Origin: Pseudobutyrivibrio ruminis
GTDB lineage: Bacteria; Bacillota; Clostridia; Lachnospirales; Lachnospiraceae
NCBI GenBank assembly: GCA_015057305.1
Contig: SVES01000013.1
Span: 1 to 64,000 of the forward strand
Reading direction: 5' to 3'
DNA: 64,000 bases
Both the position numbers and the translations under genes were made by a program. This document shows, piece by piece, positions 63,442-64,000 of this stretch. The notes beneath the pieces are model-generated. The model saw only the letters and a program-made list of their open reading frames with translations. It was not told where the DNA came from and ran no database searches. Positions within the stretch are counted from its first letter, which is position 1; the number at the start of each line of letters is the position of its first letter.

Positions 63442-64000
63442 TTAAATCATCCCCGACATTATGTTTAATAGTGGCAACATTACCGAAAGTAAAATGATAC
63501 CGACAATTACTGAAAGTATAATAACCAGTGTAGGCTCAACAACTGCTATTAAATCATTTATTTCTTCATCTGCCTCTTCCTGATAGGTTGTTGCTACCTT
63601 TTCTAGAACATTTTCCATATTTCCTGTTTTGGCTCCTAAAATTGCCATTCGGCCATATAATCCGCCAAAAATACCTGACAATGAAAAGGCTTTTCCAATA
63701 TCCATTGTTTCAGCAAAAGAGTCTTTGCATTTTTCTACCTTTGACTCAAAATCTGGTGCTTCAACTATTTTTCCACTGACATCAAGGGCCTGCATCACAT
63801 CCATACCACTAGAAAGTGTCATTGCCATTGCTGATGCAAAGCGGCTTGTGGCAATTTTTGAATGAATTGATTTGAATCTGCGACTCTTGTAAAGAATTCC
63901 ATTTCTGTGGTTTTTGCCCCAGGTTGTTTTATTTAGGATAATTACATAGACAACTAATGCAAGTAATATAAGCAAAAGAATTAGTCCATGAGATTTCATA
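63442..64000 (-). CDS. PilC/GspF family inner-membrane pilus assembly protein, C-terminal part
   Basis: The ORF track calls 185 residues from an ATG at 63999, but this covers only about half of the usual PilC/GspF (two T2SSF repeats). The frame reaches the window edge, so the protein probably continues past 64000. Visible are the membrane helix LILLLILLALVVYVIILN, the second T2SSF repeat (MAMTLSSGMDVMQALDVSG), and the closing helix EPTLVIILSVIVGIILLSVM. It anchors the ATPases PilB and PilT. Confidence 0.85.
   Translation of the reverse strand, partial: MKSHGLILLLILLALVVYVIILNKTTWGKNHRNGILYKSRRFKSIHSKIATSRFASAMAMTLSSGMDVMQALDVSGKIVEAPDFESKVEKCKDSFAETMDIGKAFSLSGIFGGLYGRMAILGAKTGNMENVLEKVATTYQEEADEEINDLIAVVEPTLVIILSVIVGIILLSVMLPLLNIMSGMI

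Overview
The window is 64 kb of a low-GC Clostridia-type genome, most like Lachnospiraceae (Butyrivibrio, Pseudobutyrivibrio or Roseburia). I infer this from the strong Shine-Dalgarno sites, A+T-rich codon use, a Lachnospiraceae-type PrsA-like lipoprotein beside mfd, DUF1292 and DUF4869 proteins, an MCP and a pilus-like locus. No rRNA or marker gene here settles the species. Every gene I accept lies on the minus strand, so transcription runs from high to low coordinates. Several track starts were moved to codons with a proper ribosome binding site.

Layout from low to high coordinates. 1-1631: the N-terminal half of pgi and a sugar-phosphate isomerase-like TIM barrel. 1.7-9.5 kb: a toxin-antitoxin-like island. 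It holds an HTH-HipA-like kinase with a small overlapping partner, a DUF3990 ADP-ribosyltransferase-fold protein with a partner, a frameshifted copy of a HipB gene, two ATPase-nuclease fusions, and an intact hipBA operon under three palindromic operators spaced 39 bp. 9.5-29.7 kb: a very A+T-rich glycan island. It holds a HAD-like protein, a Stealth phosphotransferase, five glycosyltransferases, two radical SAM proteins (one split by an in-frame stop), and a subcluster of acyl-CoA enzymes (CitE-like lyase, acyl-CoA carboxyltransferase, MaoC hydratase) with a PglD/NeuD-type acyltransferase, a PLP aminotransferase-like protein and an ATP-grasp ligase. 29.7-37.9 kb: a second mixed island with an Rpn nuclease, a VioA-like DegT aminotransferase, an HhH-GPD-like protein, hicAB, a second hipBA, and a P-loop/Toprim-like plus DUF4869 pair with its own promoter and palindrome.

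37.9-42.5 kb: a pentitol-phosphate operon (TagB/TagF-like transferase, ribulose-phosphate 3-epimerase, TarI-like cytidylyltransferase, TarJ-like dehydrogenase) with an alpha/beta hydrolase. 42.5-64 kb: mostly core genes. They are larB, a DUF1292 protein, a Cache-HAMP protein without an MCP output domain, rsmJ, pncB, a zinc ribbon, an MCP without a periplasmic sensor, murA, a heterodimeric ABC exporter, a PrsA-like lipoprotein, mfd, a SulP transporter, and a type IV pilus-like locus (pilT, pilin-like proteins, the C-terminal part of a PilC/GspF protein) that runs off the right edge.

Two themes stand out. In the glycan island, one Rossmann-type module recurs in seven different proteins, at the N-terminus in some and the C-terminus in others. 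The island has no membrane protein, which fits cytoplasmic glycan or protein glycosylation (possibly flagellin). Its acyl-CoA enzymes, acyltransferase and nearby VioA-like aminotransferase resemble the logic of the anthrose pathway, which builds an unusual N-acyl amino sugar. The best candidates for undescribed systems are the acyl-CoA/glycan island, the DUF4869 plus P-loop/Toprim pair, and the HTH-kinase pair at the left.
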